This document shows positions 1 through 9,199 of a stretch of DNA of 64,000 bases, piece by piece. This DNA comes from Psychrobacter ciconiae (GTDB taxonomy: Bacteria; Pseudomonadota; Gammaproteobacteria; Pseudomonadales; Moraxellaceae), in NCBI RefSeq assembly GCF_904846055.1, contig NZ_CAJGYV010000001.1:2170001-2234000 (forward strand), written 5' to 3'. Under the pieces are notes generated by a model. It saw only the letters and a list, made by a program, of their open reading frames with translations. It was not told the DNA's origin and made no database searches. Each line of letters starts with the position of its first letter. The stretch's first letter is position 1. A program made the translations under genes and the position numbers.

Positions 1-1221
1 AATAGCGCGCTGATTGGCAACTAAAGGCGCTGCCGTATCACCACCGATGGCATTATTAACCGTGCCGTTCACTGACTCGCTATCGTCAGCGGCAGGATAG
101 AATTCACCTGTATTTTGCTGAGTAGAATTAGGATCAGTGCTATCATACATAATCTGACCTTCACCTAAATCTAAAGATACCAAGGCGTGGTTTACAATAT
201 TCGTTGAATCAGCAAAAGTCTCTGTAGTATCACGCTGAACGTTAAATCTAATAGTCGCCTCTTCACCAACTTTTAGATTAAGCAGCGTTACCTCAACACT
301 ATCTGATGCACTTCCTGTACCTTCGCCGCGTGTCCCAGATTTAATAGTAGCACCATTGCTAGCACTAAGCTTAGGATCATCTGCTAAACGCAGTCCAGCA
401 GGCAAGCCATCAAAGACGACAATGTTTGTGGCATCTGTAGCATAAGCGGCGCGATCATCGTTTTTAATTTTTACGATATAAGTGACTACGGAGCTTGAAT
501 TGTTTAAGTTTAAAGTGTTGCTGACTGAGCTTGTGATTTGAAATACAGGAACTTTAGTAGTGCTGTTGCTAATATTGGTTAAGGTGGCTTTGGTCTTATC
601 TTCAGTGGTGAAAAAAGCACTTGTAGCCGTTAGTGTCAAGTTCTGAGATGATCCGCCAACGTTGGCTTTAGTTTTTGCGGCTACCGTGATATCCGCATAT
701 TCATTTGGCTTTAATTTAATTTCAGTATTTTGAAACTCAGTCCCTGAAACGGTTTTGGTAGATATTTGCACCTTATCTTTATTATAGATGGTGTAAGTTA
801 CGTTAGTTGCTGCTAAATCATAAGCGCCTGAGCCGCTAGCAGTAATACCAGGAATGGTACCGCCGTCCGTAAGTTTTAATGTATAAGTATCATCAAGGTT
901 GCCAGCATTGGTCAGCGTATGGCTGAAGGTGACGCGACCTTTTGGCGTGACTGTAACTGCCTTATTATAATCGTCTGTTAAATCACCATCATTATTTTTC
1001 GCCTCAAGGCTAAATGCACCGCTTTGAGTAATATTAACGACCACTTTATTAGATTCAACAGTACGCTGAATGACGCCGTCAATGCTATAAGTGGCGGTTG
1101 CCACGTTCTCAATGGTAGGGGTTGAATCGGAAGTTGACTTTGCAGCGTGAGCAGTGCTAAACCCTAAGGCGGCTGCAACACCAATTGCTAAAGTAGAATA
1201 ATTAAGAGGGGCTGATTTCAT
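1..1221 (-). CDS. Exported DUF11-type repeat surface protein (3' end outside window)
   Basis: The frame opens at an ATG whose complement is at 1219-1221 and stays open for 407 codons to the window edge, so the C-terminus is missing. The first 26 residues form a signal peptide (Lys near the start, a hydrophobic run, then AHA before Ala). The mature part is rich in Thr, Asn, Ser and Val, with beta-sandwich repeats such as ATYSIDG and SNKVVVNI, which resemble DUF11/conserved-repeat proteins. An AGGA lies about 12 bases before the ATG. It starts 31 bases after the stop of the 152-residue DUF11-like gene, so the two are probably cotranscribed. The role is unknown; a secreted or surface structural protein is the inference. 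No anchor or sorting motif is visible in the part present. Confidence 0.75.
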   Translation of the reverse strand, partial: MKSAPLNYSTLAIGVAAALGFSTAHAAKSTSDSTPTIENVATATYSIDGVIQRTVESNKVVVNITQSGAFSLEAKNNDGDLTDDYNKAVTVTPKGRVTFSHTLTNAGNLDDTYTLKLTDGGTIPGITASGSGAYDLAATNVTYTIYNKDKVQISTKTVSGTEFQNTEIKLKPNEYADITVAAKTKANVGGSSQNLTLTATSAFFTTEDKTKATLTNISNSTTKVPVFQITSSVSNTLNLNNSSSVVTYIVKIKNDDRAAYATDATNIVVFDGLPAGLRLADDPKLSASNGATIKSGTRGEGTGSASDSVEVTLLNLKVGEEATIRFNVQRDTTETFADSTNIVNHALVSLDLGEGQIMYDSTDPNSTQQNTGEFYPAADDSESVNGTVNNAIGGDTAAPLVANQRAI

Positions 1222-1252
1222 AAATAAAAAATCCTGAAAATAAAAACTAGAA

Positions 1253-1711
1253 TCAATTAACAACGGTATTTAATGAAACATCAGCTGACTTATTGGCAGG
1301 AAGCCATTTGATGTTCCAACGCAGCGCTTTATATTCCGATAAAGGAACTTTAACGAGCTTGCCATCGACTTTTCGCATGAGCGGCATGTCAGCATAGTTT
1401 TTGCCATCAGTGGTGGCTTGCGCAGTGGCTGGGCTTGCCACGCCATTAAAGGTCATGTTGCCAGGAATAGGTAAAGTGACGGCAACATCACTAATAGGCT
1501 GATTGATCGTATTGGTGTAGGTGGCGCGGTATTGGATAATCTCCCCTGATTTAGCGTTGGATGCTGCTGTAGTTATAGACTTTCCTTGGCTATTTTTGAC
1601 GACTTTATTTGCTTGCAGCTCCATTTTTAGAGCATCGGCTGCATGAGCCGTGGTCAGAAAAGTAGCAATGGATAGTGCTGAAATTACTAGAGTTTTTGGA
1701 AAATTAGTCAT
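1253..1711 (-). CDS. Small exported DUF11-like protein
   Basis: This encodes 152 residues with a clear signal peptide ending TAHA-ADA at about residue 24. The mature protein looks like a single beta-sandwich of the DUF11/conserved-repeat kind: it has a stretch of the form QYRATYTNTINQPISDV, followed by LPIPGNMTF. An AGGAG-type ribosome site lies just before the ATG. It lies between the 670-residue SdrD-like gene and the long DUF11-like gene, all on the minus strand, which suggests one surface-protein locus. The specific function is not recognisable. The signal peptide is secure, the family assignment fairly sure. Confidence 0.75.
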   Translation of the reverse strand: MTNFPKTLVISALSIATFLTTAHAADALKMELQANKVVKNSQGKSITTAASNAKSGEIIQYRATYTNTINQPISDVAVTLPIPGNMTFNGVASPATAQATTDGKNYADMPLMRKVDGKLVKVPLSEYKALRWNIKWLPANKSADVSLNTVVN

Positions 1712-1941
1712 TACAAACTCCTGCTTTAATTATACGAAATGTATAGTGTAAGTAATGTTTTGTATCAATAGAAATATAAAGCGAATATTAACAAAAATTT
1801 AGAAGATAGAAATAAATTTCTGACAAAATGCTAAGAATTTGCGTTGAACGGTTAGGGCGGCGTTGGTGATGGTTTTTGGAATAATTAAGGTTCGTTATAC
1901 CGATTGATTGTTGGTAAATAGTTTTAACAGTCAACTATTAA

Positions 1942-3954
1942 TTAGGGCAATTGGGTGGAGCCATACTTGGTATTAAAGTAAAAACTACGAGCTTCTTTAG
2001 CAGCTAATGAAAAAGAAGCTGTTTTGACGATGCCGTTTTGACCGTCTTGTAAGGTATCGTTAAACTTGACCGCGGGACTTATAGGATTTGTGGAGGTGCT
2101 CACCCTTTTAGTATTGTGGATTAGCGTTGAAGTAATTAAGGCATCACCAATACCTTTTTGAGCCAGACGGTCTTGAATCACTACATTATTAATGGGCAAG
2201 TTTGCGCGGTTGGTAGCAATTAATTTATAAGCAATACAGTTCATTGGCGCGACATTTGGATTAGTAGCAGTTACTGGATTTTTGCTGTAATCAATACTGC
2301 TTTGCGAGGTTTCGACCAGACTGCTAAGATCGCACTTATTAGCAAACTGCAACTTTTCAAGGACCAGGGGGGCGTTTTTACTGATTACATGTCCAAAGTT
2401 TTGATTGGGGTAGTTGGTTGTATTGGGATCTACGCTTAGCTCTTTTAGGCTTGATGAGGTGGCAATCGGATAGTTTGTGGGGGCGATGCTCTCTTTGATA
2501 CACACTTTATTGGTAGGTAGCAGTGACTGCCCAATGCTAAAGCTATAACTGCCATTGGTATTGGTGGTTTTTTCAGTATAAATTTTATTATTGTCTGAGC
2601 AGTCGACAAGTTGAACGGTGCTTCCTGAGATGCCTGATTCCACATCATCTAATATGGCATTAAAGTATTTGGTGTTTTTTATATAGGGTGATCCAGCATT
2701 ATTTGCATCTGCACTGCTGTCCAAGATGCCGCCATTGTCGTTAAAGACTTTGCCTGAGATGATGTAGTATTTGGGAGTATTGGTGATGGTACAAGTGATC
2801 TCATCGCCGTAAGTGACATTGCTTATATTAAATGATCTAGATTTGGTGGCGTCATCGTAGGTCATAGCCGCTGTTGGCATAACTGTAGTGCTGCTTGTTG
2901 TGGCATTGGTACAAGAGTAGCTGCTGTCATAATTTGCCTTTAGATCAGCGAGCGTTGCACCATTCATCACCCGTTCAGTAATGGTATAAACAGTTGCTTC
3001 TTTTAGTGCTAGCGTCTCACTACTGCCATTTGCAATGGTTGCGCCTGTTCCTGTAGTCGTAAAGCTGTTGGCTGCGATCCCGCCACCTGTGACTTGAATT
3101 TCAAATTGGTCACGCTTGCTGCTGCTGTCATTGACGCGAGTGCCATTGAGTTCTTTTTTAACAATAATTTTAGGCGGCGCTAAGCAAAAATAAAAATCTG
3201 AATAGCCAACTGCATGAGGCGAGCTGGTTTGTGAAGCGGAGTTGTTGTGCCTTAAGATCAAAGGTGTATTGGTGCTCTTATAGCCCCAAGACGCATCGAT
3301 ATTACAGCCACCAATACCACAGTTTGACCCTGATATTGCTGTGACCAAATTGCCGGCACCATTGATGGTATGAAAACTTGGGTTATATGTCAGCTTCCCC
3401 CCTGAGATGGAAGCATCGACCTGTTCGGCGTAAGCGACTATGTTGTTTACTCGCACTGAATCTAGATCTTGTATCCTATAACCCATCTTACTGGTTGGGC
3501 GGTTGGCATTAATGCTCAAGACGTGATTGGTCTTTACTCCGGTTGATTCATGAACCATATTAATGGCAGAAGCGGTGGCGTTGCTAATGTTCCCAAAAAA
3601 AGGCGGTGTGCCACCATTGTTACTATTGATCTCAATTATTTGGGAAAAGCTAATCGTAAATGTCTTGCTTCCTGAGGTCTCATTAAAGATAAAGTTACGG
3701 GATGCCGCGCCCGCTGTCCAAGCAAGTGGGGTTGAAGTTACAGGCTGGGTAGTCGTAGATTTAGGTGGAGTTGCGCCTATATAATACATTTTATGATTAA
3801 CAGGGCAGGCAGCTGTGGTTGAAGGTTCAGTGACCTCAAAGGCAGCCTTCGCCTCAAAGCATAAGCTAGCAGCAGCTAAAGCAACTGCTATTATCAATAA
3901 CGCCTTAGGTGAGTAAGACGAGTTTTTAAAGCTTGTAATCAGACTGCAATCCAT
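1942..3954 (-). CDS. Exported SdrD-B-like / DUF11 surface protein
   Basis: The 670-residue protein has an N-terminal hydrophobic signal (about residues 15-37, ending EAKA-A). Residues about 40-260 form a lectin-like or unknown beta domain containing a CGIGGC cysteine pair. Residues about 265-390 resemble a prealbumin-like repeat (IIVKKELNGT to CTITNTP). Residues about 395-520 resemble an SdrD B-like domain (SGKVFNDN to a KESIAPTNYP-like end), and residues 530-670 form a DUF11-like domain. Such domain strings are typical of large cell-surface or secreted proteins. No LPXTG, autotransporter barrel or other anchor is seen, and no strong Shine-Dalgarno precedes the ATG. The 230 bases between its end and the next gene could hold a separate promoter. 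The exact role is unknown. Confidence 0.75.
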   Translation of the reverse strand: MDCSLITSFKNSSYSPKALLIIAVALAAASLCFEAKAAFEVTEPSTTAACPVNHKMYYIGATPPKSTTTQPVTSTPLAWTAGAASRNFIFNETSGSKTFTISFSQIIEINSNNGGTPPFFGNISNATASAINMVHESTGVKTNHVLSINANRPTSKMGYRIQDLDSVRVNNIVAYAEQVDASISGGKLTYNPSFHTINGAGNLVTAISGSNCGIGGCNIDASWGYKSTNTPLILRHNNSASQTSSPHAVGYSDFYFCLAPPKIIVKKELNGTRVNDSSSKRDQFEIQVTGGGIAANSFTTTGTGATIANGSSETLALKEATVYTITERVMNGATLADLKANYDSSYSCTNATTSSTTVMPTAAMTYDDATKSRSFNISNVTYGDEITCTITNTPKYYIISGKVFNDNGGILDSSADANNAGSPYIKNTKYFNAILDDVESGISGSTVQLVDCSDNNKIYTEKTTNTNGSYSFSIGQSLLPTNKVCIKESIAPTNYPIATSSSLKELSVDPNTTNYPNQNFGHVISKNAPLVLEKLQFANKCDLSSLVETSQSSIDYSKNPVTATNPNVAPMNCIAYKLIATNRANLPINNVVIQDRLAQKGIGDALITSTLIHNTKRVSTSTNPISPAVKFNDTLQDGQNGIVKTASFSLAAKEARSFYFNTKYGSTQLP

Positions 3955-4211
3955 GACTTAACCGCTATATTATCCAGATAAATATAATAGTTTCTAAGAA
4001 CATCTGTTCGTTCGGAGAATATAATAGAAGTTTAAAATAGTTACAATAAAATTATTGAAAAATTGGATAAAAGGAAGTTTTTTACGACAAGTAGCATACC
4101 GGAGATATTAAAGAAATATAGTTTAATAAGATTCTAAACTGTAAGATGCGCTGGCATTTCTCCTAAAATATGCAGGCGAGCTATTTTTTGACAAAATAAG
4201 CATTATTTCAT

Positions 4212-4235
4212 CATTTATATGGCTTTATATAAATG
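4212..4235. promoter_or_regulatory. Candidate operator dyad upstream of aceE
   Basis: CATTTATAT and ATATAAATG are perfect 9-bp inverted arms separated by GGCTTT. The right arm overlaps the -35 position of a candidate promoter whose -10 is the TATAAT at 4251-4256; no good -35 hexamer is present, as would fit an activator-dependent or repressed promoter. It does not resemble the E. coli PdhR site. Function is inferred only from symmetry and position, about 265 bases before aceE. Confidence 0.35.
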
Positions 4236-4335
4236 AAGCTCAAAACCCTTTATAATGAAAGTGCAATGAAACGCTTTTTGAAGTCAGTTTAAGTAAACGA
4301 GTTAAGGTTATGGAGAGCATAAAAAGGATTTTACT

Positions 4336-4410
4336 ATGAATAAAAAACCTGTGATAAAAGAGCCGTTAAGTGGCAGCAAATTGTGTTATCATCGATTGTT
4401 ACAAAATTAA
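4336..4410 (+). CDS. Possible 24-residue leader small ORF before aceE
   Basis: An ATG preceded by AAAAAGGATTTTACT (AAGGA about nine bases upstream) opens a 24-codon frame ending in TAA, 89 bases before aceE. The product is basic (KK near the N-terminus, SGSKLCYHR in the middle) and matches nothing I recognise. The ribosome site is stronger than that of many real genes here, so translation is plausible. It could be a leader peptide, a remnant of a decayed gene or chance. Confidence 0.25.
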   Translation: MNKKPVIKEPLSGSKLCYHRLLQN

Positions 4411-4499
4411 TTTTATCTTAAAAGTGGCTATTATTAGGGACAGATTTGAAGTCATACTTCTTAGCCTGCAATTGAAAATGAACTACAAAAGGTAATTGT

Positions 4500-7313
4500 A
4501 TGAACTATTATAAGGATGCTGATAGCACCGAAACTCAAGAGTGGCTCAGTGCATTTGAGTCGGTGATTAAGCATGCAGACAAAGAGCGCGCGCAGTTCTT
4601 ATTAAAAGCGCTTTATAATATGGCGGTTCAAGAAGGGCTGCCGTTTAACCGTTTGGATACCGCGTATATCAATACCATTGCGGCAGAAGACGAGCCGATG
4701 TATCCTGGGGATTTGGCGATTGAGCGTAAAATTCGTGCTTTGATTCGCTATAACGCGCTTGCGATGGTCATGCGCGCCAATAACAATGACGATGATTTGG
4801 GCGGTCACTTGGCGACTTTTGCCTCAAGTGCCACCCTTTATGAAACCGGATTTAACCACTTTTTCCGCGCGGCAAGTGACCACTTTGGCGGTGACATGAT
4901 TTATTATCAAGGTCACTCAGCGCCAGGGATTTACGCGCGCTCATACTTAGAAGGTCGTTTGACTGAAGATCAGTTAAAAAACTTCCGCCGTGAAGTTGGC
5001 GGTCATGGTTTGTCAAGCTATCCGCATCCTTACTTGATGCCGGACTATTGGCAGTTCCCAACCGTATCGATGGGATTGGGCCCTATCATGTCGATTTATC
5101 ATGCCCACGTTCAGCGTTATATGGAAAACCGCCGTTTGCTTGAAGATGAAGGTCGTAAGATTTGGGCTTTCTTGGGCGATGGCGAAACCGATGAGCCTGA
5201 AAGCTTAGGGGCGATTTCACTTGCTGGTCGTGAAAAGCTTGACAACTTGATTTGGGTGATTAACTGTAACCTTCAGCGCCTAGATGGTCCGGTTCGTGGT
5301 AACGGCAAAATCATTCAAGAGCTTGAGTCGGTGTTCCGCGGTGCTGGCTGGCGCGTTATCAAAGTGATTTGGGGCGGCAAGTGGGATAACTTATTAGCCA
5401 ATGATGACACCGGCGTTTTAAAATACCGCATGGAAGAGGCGGTAGATGGAGAGTATCAGCTTTATGAAGCTCGCGATGCTGCCTTCACTCGTAAGGAGTT
5501 CTTTAATAAATATCCTGAGCTTGAGGAAATGGCTAAAGAGCTTACGGATGAGGACATCACGCGGCTTAATCGCGGCGGTCATGATCCAGTTAAGGTGTAT
5601 GCTGCCTTTAGTGAAGCAATGAAAACCAAAGGTCAGCCAACGGTTATTTTGGTAAAAACTGTCAAAGGCTACGGTTTATCTACGCAAACTCAAGCGGTTA
5701 ACAAGTCGCACCAGATCAAAAAACTAGATAAAGAAGGCTTGGTATATTTCCGCGATCGTTTTGATTTGCCATTTACCGATGAGCAGCTAGATACCTTACC
5801 GTTTTATCGTCCAGAAGAAGATTCGGCTGAAATGAAGTACCTTAAAGGTCGCCGTGAAGCTTTAGGCGGTCATTTGCCAACGCGCCGAAGCGGTCATATC
5901 CCGCTCAATATTCCAGAATTGTCTATTTTTGATCGCATCTTAAAAGGCAGTAATGGCAAAGAGCAATCGACCACTATGGTTTTTGTGCGTCTGCTTTCTG
6001 CAATGTTAAAAAATAAAGACATTCAAGACCGCGTTGTGCCGATCGTTCCTGACGAAGCGCGAACCTTTGGTCTAGAAGGTATGTTCCGCCAGCTTGGTAT
6101 TTACTCAGCTGTTGGTCAAAAGTATACTCCTGAGGACAGCGAAGCGTTGATGGGCTATAAAGAAGCCATCGACGGTCACATGCTAGAAGAGGGAATTAAC
6201 GAAGCGGGCGCCATGAGTGCTTGGATTGCGTTGGCAACCAGTTATTCGGTGAACGCGTTACCGATGATTCCTTTATACATTTATTACTCAATGTTTGGTT
6301 TCCAGCGCGTGGGCGATTTGGCTTGGGCTGCGGGCGACTGTCAGGCGCAAGGATTCTTGCTTGGTGCAACCGCTGGTCGAACTACGCTTAACGGTGAAGG
6401 CTTGCAGCACCAAGATGGTCATTCACAAATCTTATTTAATGTCGTTCCAAACTGCGTAAGCTACGATCCATGCTTTGGTTATGAGCTTGCTGTGGTGATG
6501 CATGATGGTCTACGCCGGATGTATGGCGAGGGCGAGCGCGTTTATTATTATATTACCTTGATGAACGAAAATTATGAGCAGCCTGCCATGCCAGAAGGTG
6601 TTGAAGAAGGCATCAAGCGCGGTATGTACTTGCTAGAAGACAACGGCTCAACTCAAGTTCAATTGCTAGGTTCGGGCGTGATTTTACGTGAAGTCCAAAA
6701 AGCCGCTAAAATCTTAAAAGATGAGTTTAACATCACCGCTAACGTTTGGAGCGTGACCAGCTTTAACGAGCTGACCCGCGATGGTATGGCTTGCGATGAC
6801 TACAATCGACTGCATCCAATGGATGAAGAGCGTGTGCCTTGGGTCACTGAGCAATTAGCGCCGCACGAAGGCATCGTCGTTGCTGCAACTGACTACATGC
6901 GTAATTATTCTGAGCAAATCCGTGCTTGGCTTCCTGACAATCGTCCGTATACCACGCTTGGAACAGATGGTTACGGCAGATCAGATACCCGTGAGCAGCT
7001 GCGCAGCTTCTTCAACGTTGATGCTGAGCATATTGTTGTGGCGACCTTAAAGCGTTTGGCAGACGAAGGTGAAGTTGAAATGCGCCTAGTTAAGGATGCT
7101 ATTTCAAGCTTGAATATCGATATTGATCATCCACCTGCTTGGCATCAGCAGCCACAATTTGACCACTCGCCAGATGCTCCTGCTCCTGACAATGTCAACC
7201 CTAATCCTGTTCCTGAATTTGTCGTTGAAGATGATGATGAAATCAGCAGTGAAGGTCGCGCTGAAGACGCAGCTGACGCGGCGCTACTCGATGCTGACGA
7301 CATCAAAGAATAA
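4500..7313 (+). CDS. aceE: Pyruvate dehydrogenase E1 component (homodimeric type)
   Basis: This is the thiamine-diphosphate-dependent E1 of the pyruvate dehydrogenase complex, which decarboxylates pyruvate and passes the acetyl group to the lipoyl arms of AceF. The thiamine-binding motif GDGETDEPES followed by VINCN lies at about residues 226-260, and full-length homodimeric E1 features follow, including the GHSQILFN and YYYITLMNENY stretches. The protein has 937 residues, against 887 in E. coli; the extra length is largely an acidic, Pro/Asp/Glu-rich C-terminal tail from about residue 890. The aceF gene starts 24 bases downstream, so the two form an operon. No E3 gene follows, so dihydrolipoyl dehydrogenase must be encoded elsewhere. 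Confidence 0.97.
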   Translation: MNYYKDADSTETQEWLSAFESVIKHADKERAQFLLKALYNMAVQEGLPFNRLDTAYINTIAAEDEPMYPGDLAIERKIRALIRYNALAMVMRANNNDDDLGGHLATFASSATLYETGFNHFFRAASDHFGGDMIYYQGHSAPGIYARSYLEGRLTEDQLKNFRREVGGHGLSSYPHPYLMPDYWQFPTVSMGLGPIMSIYHAHVQRYMENRRLLEDEGRKIWAFLGDGETDEPESLGAISLAGREKLDNLIWVINCNLQRLDGPVRGNGKIIQELESVFRGAGWRVIKVIWGGKWDNLLANDDTGVLKYRMEEAVDGEYQLYEARDAAFTRKEFFNKYPELEEMAKELTDEDITRLNRGGHDPVKVYAAFSEAMKTKGQPTVILVKTVKGYGLSTQTQAVNKSHQIKKLDKEGLVYFRDRFDLPFTDEQLDTLPFYRPEEDSAEMKYLKGRREALGGHLPTRRSGHIPLNIPELSIFDRILKGSNGKEQSTTMVFVRLLSAMLKNKDIQDRVVPIVPDEARTFGLEGMFRQLGIYSAVGQKYTPEDSEALMGYKEAIDGHMLEEGINEAGAMSAWIALATSYSVNALPMIPLYIYYSMFGFQRVGDLAWAAGDCQAQGFLLGATAGRTTLNGEGLQHQDGHSQILFNVVPNCVSYDPCFGYELAVVMHDGLRRMYGEGERVYYYITLMNENYEQPAMPEGVEEGIKRGMYLLEDNGSTQVQLLGSGVILREVQKAAKILKDEFNITANVWSVTSFNELTRDGMACDDYNRLHPMDEERVPWVTEQLAPHEGIVVAATDYMRNYSEQIRAWLPDNRPYTTLGTDGYGRSDTREQLRSFFNVDAEHIVVATLKRLADEGEVEMRLVKDAISSLNIDIDHPPAWHQQPQFDHSPDAPAPDNVNPNPVPEFVVEDDDEISSEGRAEDAADAALLDADDIKE

Positions 7314-7337
7314 TTTTGACACTCAAGGAGAATTAGG

Positions 7338-9077
7338 ATGGAAATTAAAGCCCCCGATTTGGGTGTAGACAGCGCTGAAGTTAGCGAAATTATGGTCAAT
7401 GTTGGTGATACCATTGCCAAAGATGACAACATCATTTTGCTTGAATCTGACAAAGCGTCAGTTGAAGTGCCAAGCTCAGCTGCCGGCAAGGTTACCAAGA
7501 TCAATGTCAATGTTGGTGATATGGTCAGTGAAGGCATGACACTGATCGAAGTGGAAAGCGCTGATGATTCAAATGACAGCGCAAGTGATGAAACAGCGGC
7601 TAGTAAAGAAAAAGTATCGGAAAAACAAGAAAGTAATGCCGATAGTTCTGAAGTAACCGCCAATCAAAAGAGCGAAACCACAAGTGCGCCAAAAGCTGAG
7701 AACAGCCAAGCGCCATCAGCAGCAAAATCAAGCACCCATCAACTGCCAGATTTGGGCGTTGATGAAGCGCAAGTGGCTGAGGTTATGGTCAGCGTTGGCG
7801 ACACCGTTGACAAAGACGAGCCGATTTTATTGATTGAGTCGGATAAAGCCTCGGTTGAAGTTCCTGCCCCTGAAGCAGGCATCATTGAAAAAATCTTGGT
7901 AAATAATGGCGATATGGTCGCTAACGGTCAGGACTATATCATTATCAAGAGCGAAAGCAGCAGCTCAGTAGAAGCTGCCCCGCAACAAGACGCGCCTGCA
8001 ACCCAAGAGAGCAAACCAAAGCTGCAACAAACCACAGGTGAGCCTAAACAAGCGCCTGCACCAACAAGCAATAAAGCTGCTGCCAGTACTGCCGGCGGTC
8101 AACCACAACAAAATGTAAAAAAACTTAGCGAAAGCGAAGTCAATGCCAAGTTGACCGACGTTTATGCTGGTCCTGCCGTTCGTAAGCTTGCTCGTGAACT
8201 TGGCGTAGACATTACTCAAGTTCAAGGCTCAGCGTTGAACGAGCGCATTTTAAAAGAAGACTTATTTGCTTACGTTAAGACGCGGATGACGGCGCAAACG
8301 GCGGCTTCAGTAGGAACTGGTGTTGCAGTAGGGTCAGGATTGCCAAGCCTTCCTGATATGAGCAACATTGAGATTTGGGGCGAAACCGAAACGGCTGATT
8401 TAAGTCGACTACAAAAAGTATCGATTCCGCAGCTAAATTTAAACACGTACCTGCCGCAGGTCACCCAGTTTGATGTCGCTGATATCACCGAAACCGAAAG
8501 CTTGCGCAATGAGCTCAAAGGTGACTTGAAAAAGCAAGGTATTGGTTTAACTATTTTGGCATTTATTGTCAAAGCGACTGCTTATGCGTTGACACAGTTC
8601 CCAAGCTTTAACAGTCATTTAAGCGATGACAATACTCAGCTGATTTTACGAAAATCAGTAAATATGGGAATTGCTGTGGCAACGGATGATGGCTTGATTG
8701 TTCCTGTCATTAAAAACGCTCAAGACAAAGGCATTAAGCAAATCGCTATTGAAATTGGCGAACTGGCTGCCAAAGCTCGTGACAAAAAGCTTGGCGCAAA
8801 AGATTTGCAAGGCGCAAGCTTTACCATCTCAAGCCAAGGCGTACTTGGAGGTACTGCCTTCACGCCGCTCGTTAACTGGCCACAAGTTGGTATTTTGGGT
8901 GCATCGGAAGCGACCATTCAACCAAAATGGAGTGAGACAAGCCAAAGCTTTGAGCCGCGCCTCATGCTGCCGTTATCGCTGTCTTATGACCACCGCGTGA
9001 TTAACGGCGCTGATGCCGCCGTCTTTACGCGCTACGTCACTCAGCTATTGGCAGATCCGCGTAAGATTTTGCTGTAG
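7338..9077 (+). CDS. aceF: Dihydrolipoyllysine acetyltransferase (pyruvate dehydrogenase E2)
   Basis: The 579-residue core subunit of pyruvate dehydrogenase transfers acetyl from lipoyl-lysine to CoA. Two lipoyl domains are visible, with ESDKASVEVP motifs carrying the modified Lys at about residues 39 and 170, joined and followed by Ala/Gln/Ser/Pro-rich flexible linkers. The E3-binding domain lies at about residues 270-312 (AGPAVRKLARELGVD) and the catalytic domain ends with DHRVINGAD near residue 555, which supplies the acyltransferase His and Asp. E. coli has three lipoyl domains; two is common in other gammaproteobacteria. An AAGGAG site precedes the ATG. A TTCG-loop terminator follows directly. 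Confidence 0.97.
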   Translation: MEIKAPDLGVDSAEVSEIMVNVGDTIAKDDNIILLESDKASVEVPSSAAGKVTKINVNVGDMVSEGMTLIEVESADDSNDSASDETAASKEKVSEKQESNADSSEVTANQKSETTSAPKAENSQAPSAAKSSTHQLPDLGVDEAQVAEVMVSVGDTVDKDEPILLIESDKASVEVPAPEAGIIEKILVNNGDMVANGQDYIIIKSESSSSVEAAPQQDAPATQESKPKLQQTTGEPKQAPAPTSNKAAASTAGGQPQQNVKKLSESEVNAKLTDVYAGPAVRKLARELGVDITQVQGSALNERILKEDLFAYVKTRMTAQTAASVGTGVAVGSGLPSLPDMSNIEIWGETETADLSRLQKVSIPQLNLNTYLPQVTQFDVADITETESLRNELKGDLKKQGIGLTILAFIVKATAYALTQFPSFNSHLSDDNTQLILRKSVNMGIAVATDDGLIVPVIKNAQDKGIKQIAIEIGELAAKARDKKLGAKDLQGASFTISSQGVLGGTAFTPLVNWPQVGILGASEATIQPKWSETSQSFEPRLMLPLSLSYDHRVINGADAAVFTRYVTQLLADPRKILL

Positions 9078-9093
9078 CCTAGCTGGTTTAAGT

Positions 9094-9127
9094 AAAAAAA
9101 GACTGTCTTCGGATGGTCTTTTTTTAT
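9094..9127 (+). terminator. Rho-independent terminator of aceEF
   Basis: The stem GACTGTC/GATGGTC, extended by A7/T7, closes the very stable C(TTCG)G tetraloop and runs into a T tract 17 bases after the aceF stop. Confidence 0.85.
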
Positions 9128-9150
9128 TTTCTTAAATGTTTTAGATAATA

Positions 9151-9182
9151 AAAAAGCCAGCAATTCAGCCAGCTTTTTTATT
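9151..9182 (-). terminator. Terminator of the OmpW-like gene
   Basis: AAAAAAGC/GCTTTTTT arms with an inner GC/GC pairing (one internal mismatch loop) lie 18 bases after the minus-strand stop. In the minus direction the hairpin ends in a T run. It sits back-to-back with the aceEF terminator. Confidence 0.6.
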
Positions 9183-9199
9183 AAATTTGGGCGCGTTAA

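Larger units (their letters stand above)
3955..4499. other. 545-bp spacer between surface locus and aceE
   Basis: AT-rich spacer between divergent genes. It contains a TTGACA hexamer at 4188-4193, a perfect 9-bp dyad at 4212-4235, a TATAAT at 4251-4256 and a 24-codon open frame with a good ribosome site at 4336-4410. Promoters for aceE and for the minus-strand surface genes must lie here. No RNA gene was recognised. Confidence 0.5.

Noticed and set aside
7145..7663. A 172-codon open frame on the minus strand across the aceE-aceF junction
   Set aside because: It is Ser/Leu/Thr-rich and mirrors the acidic aceE tail and the lipoyl linker; no ribosome site or known domain.
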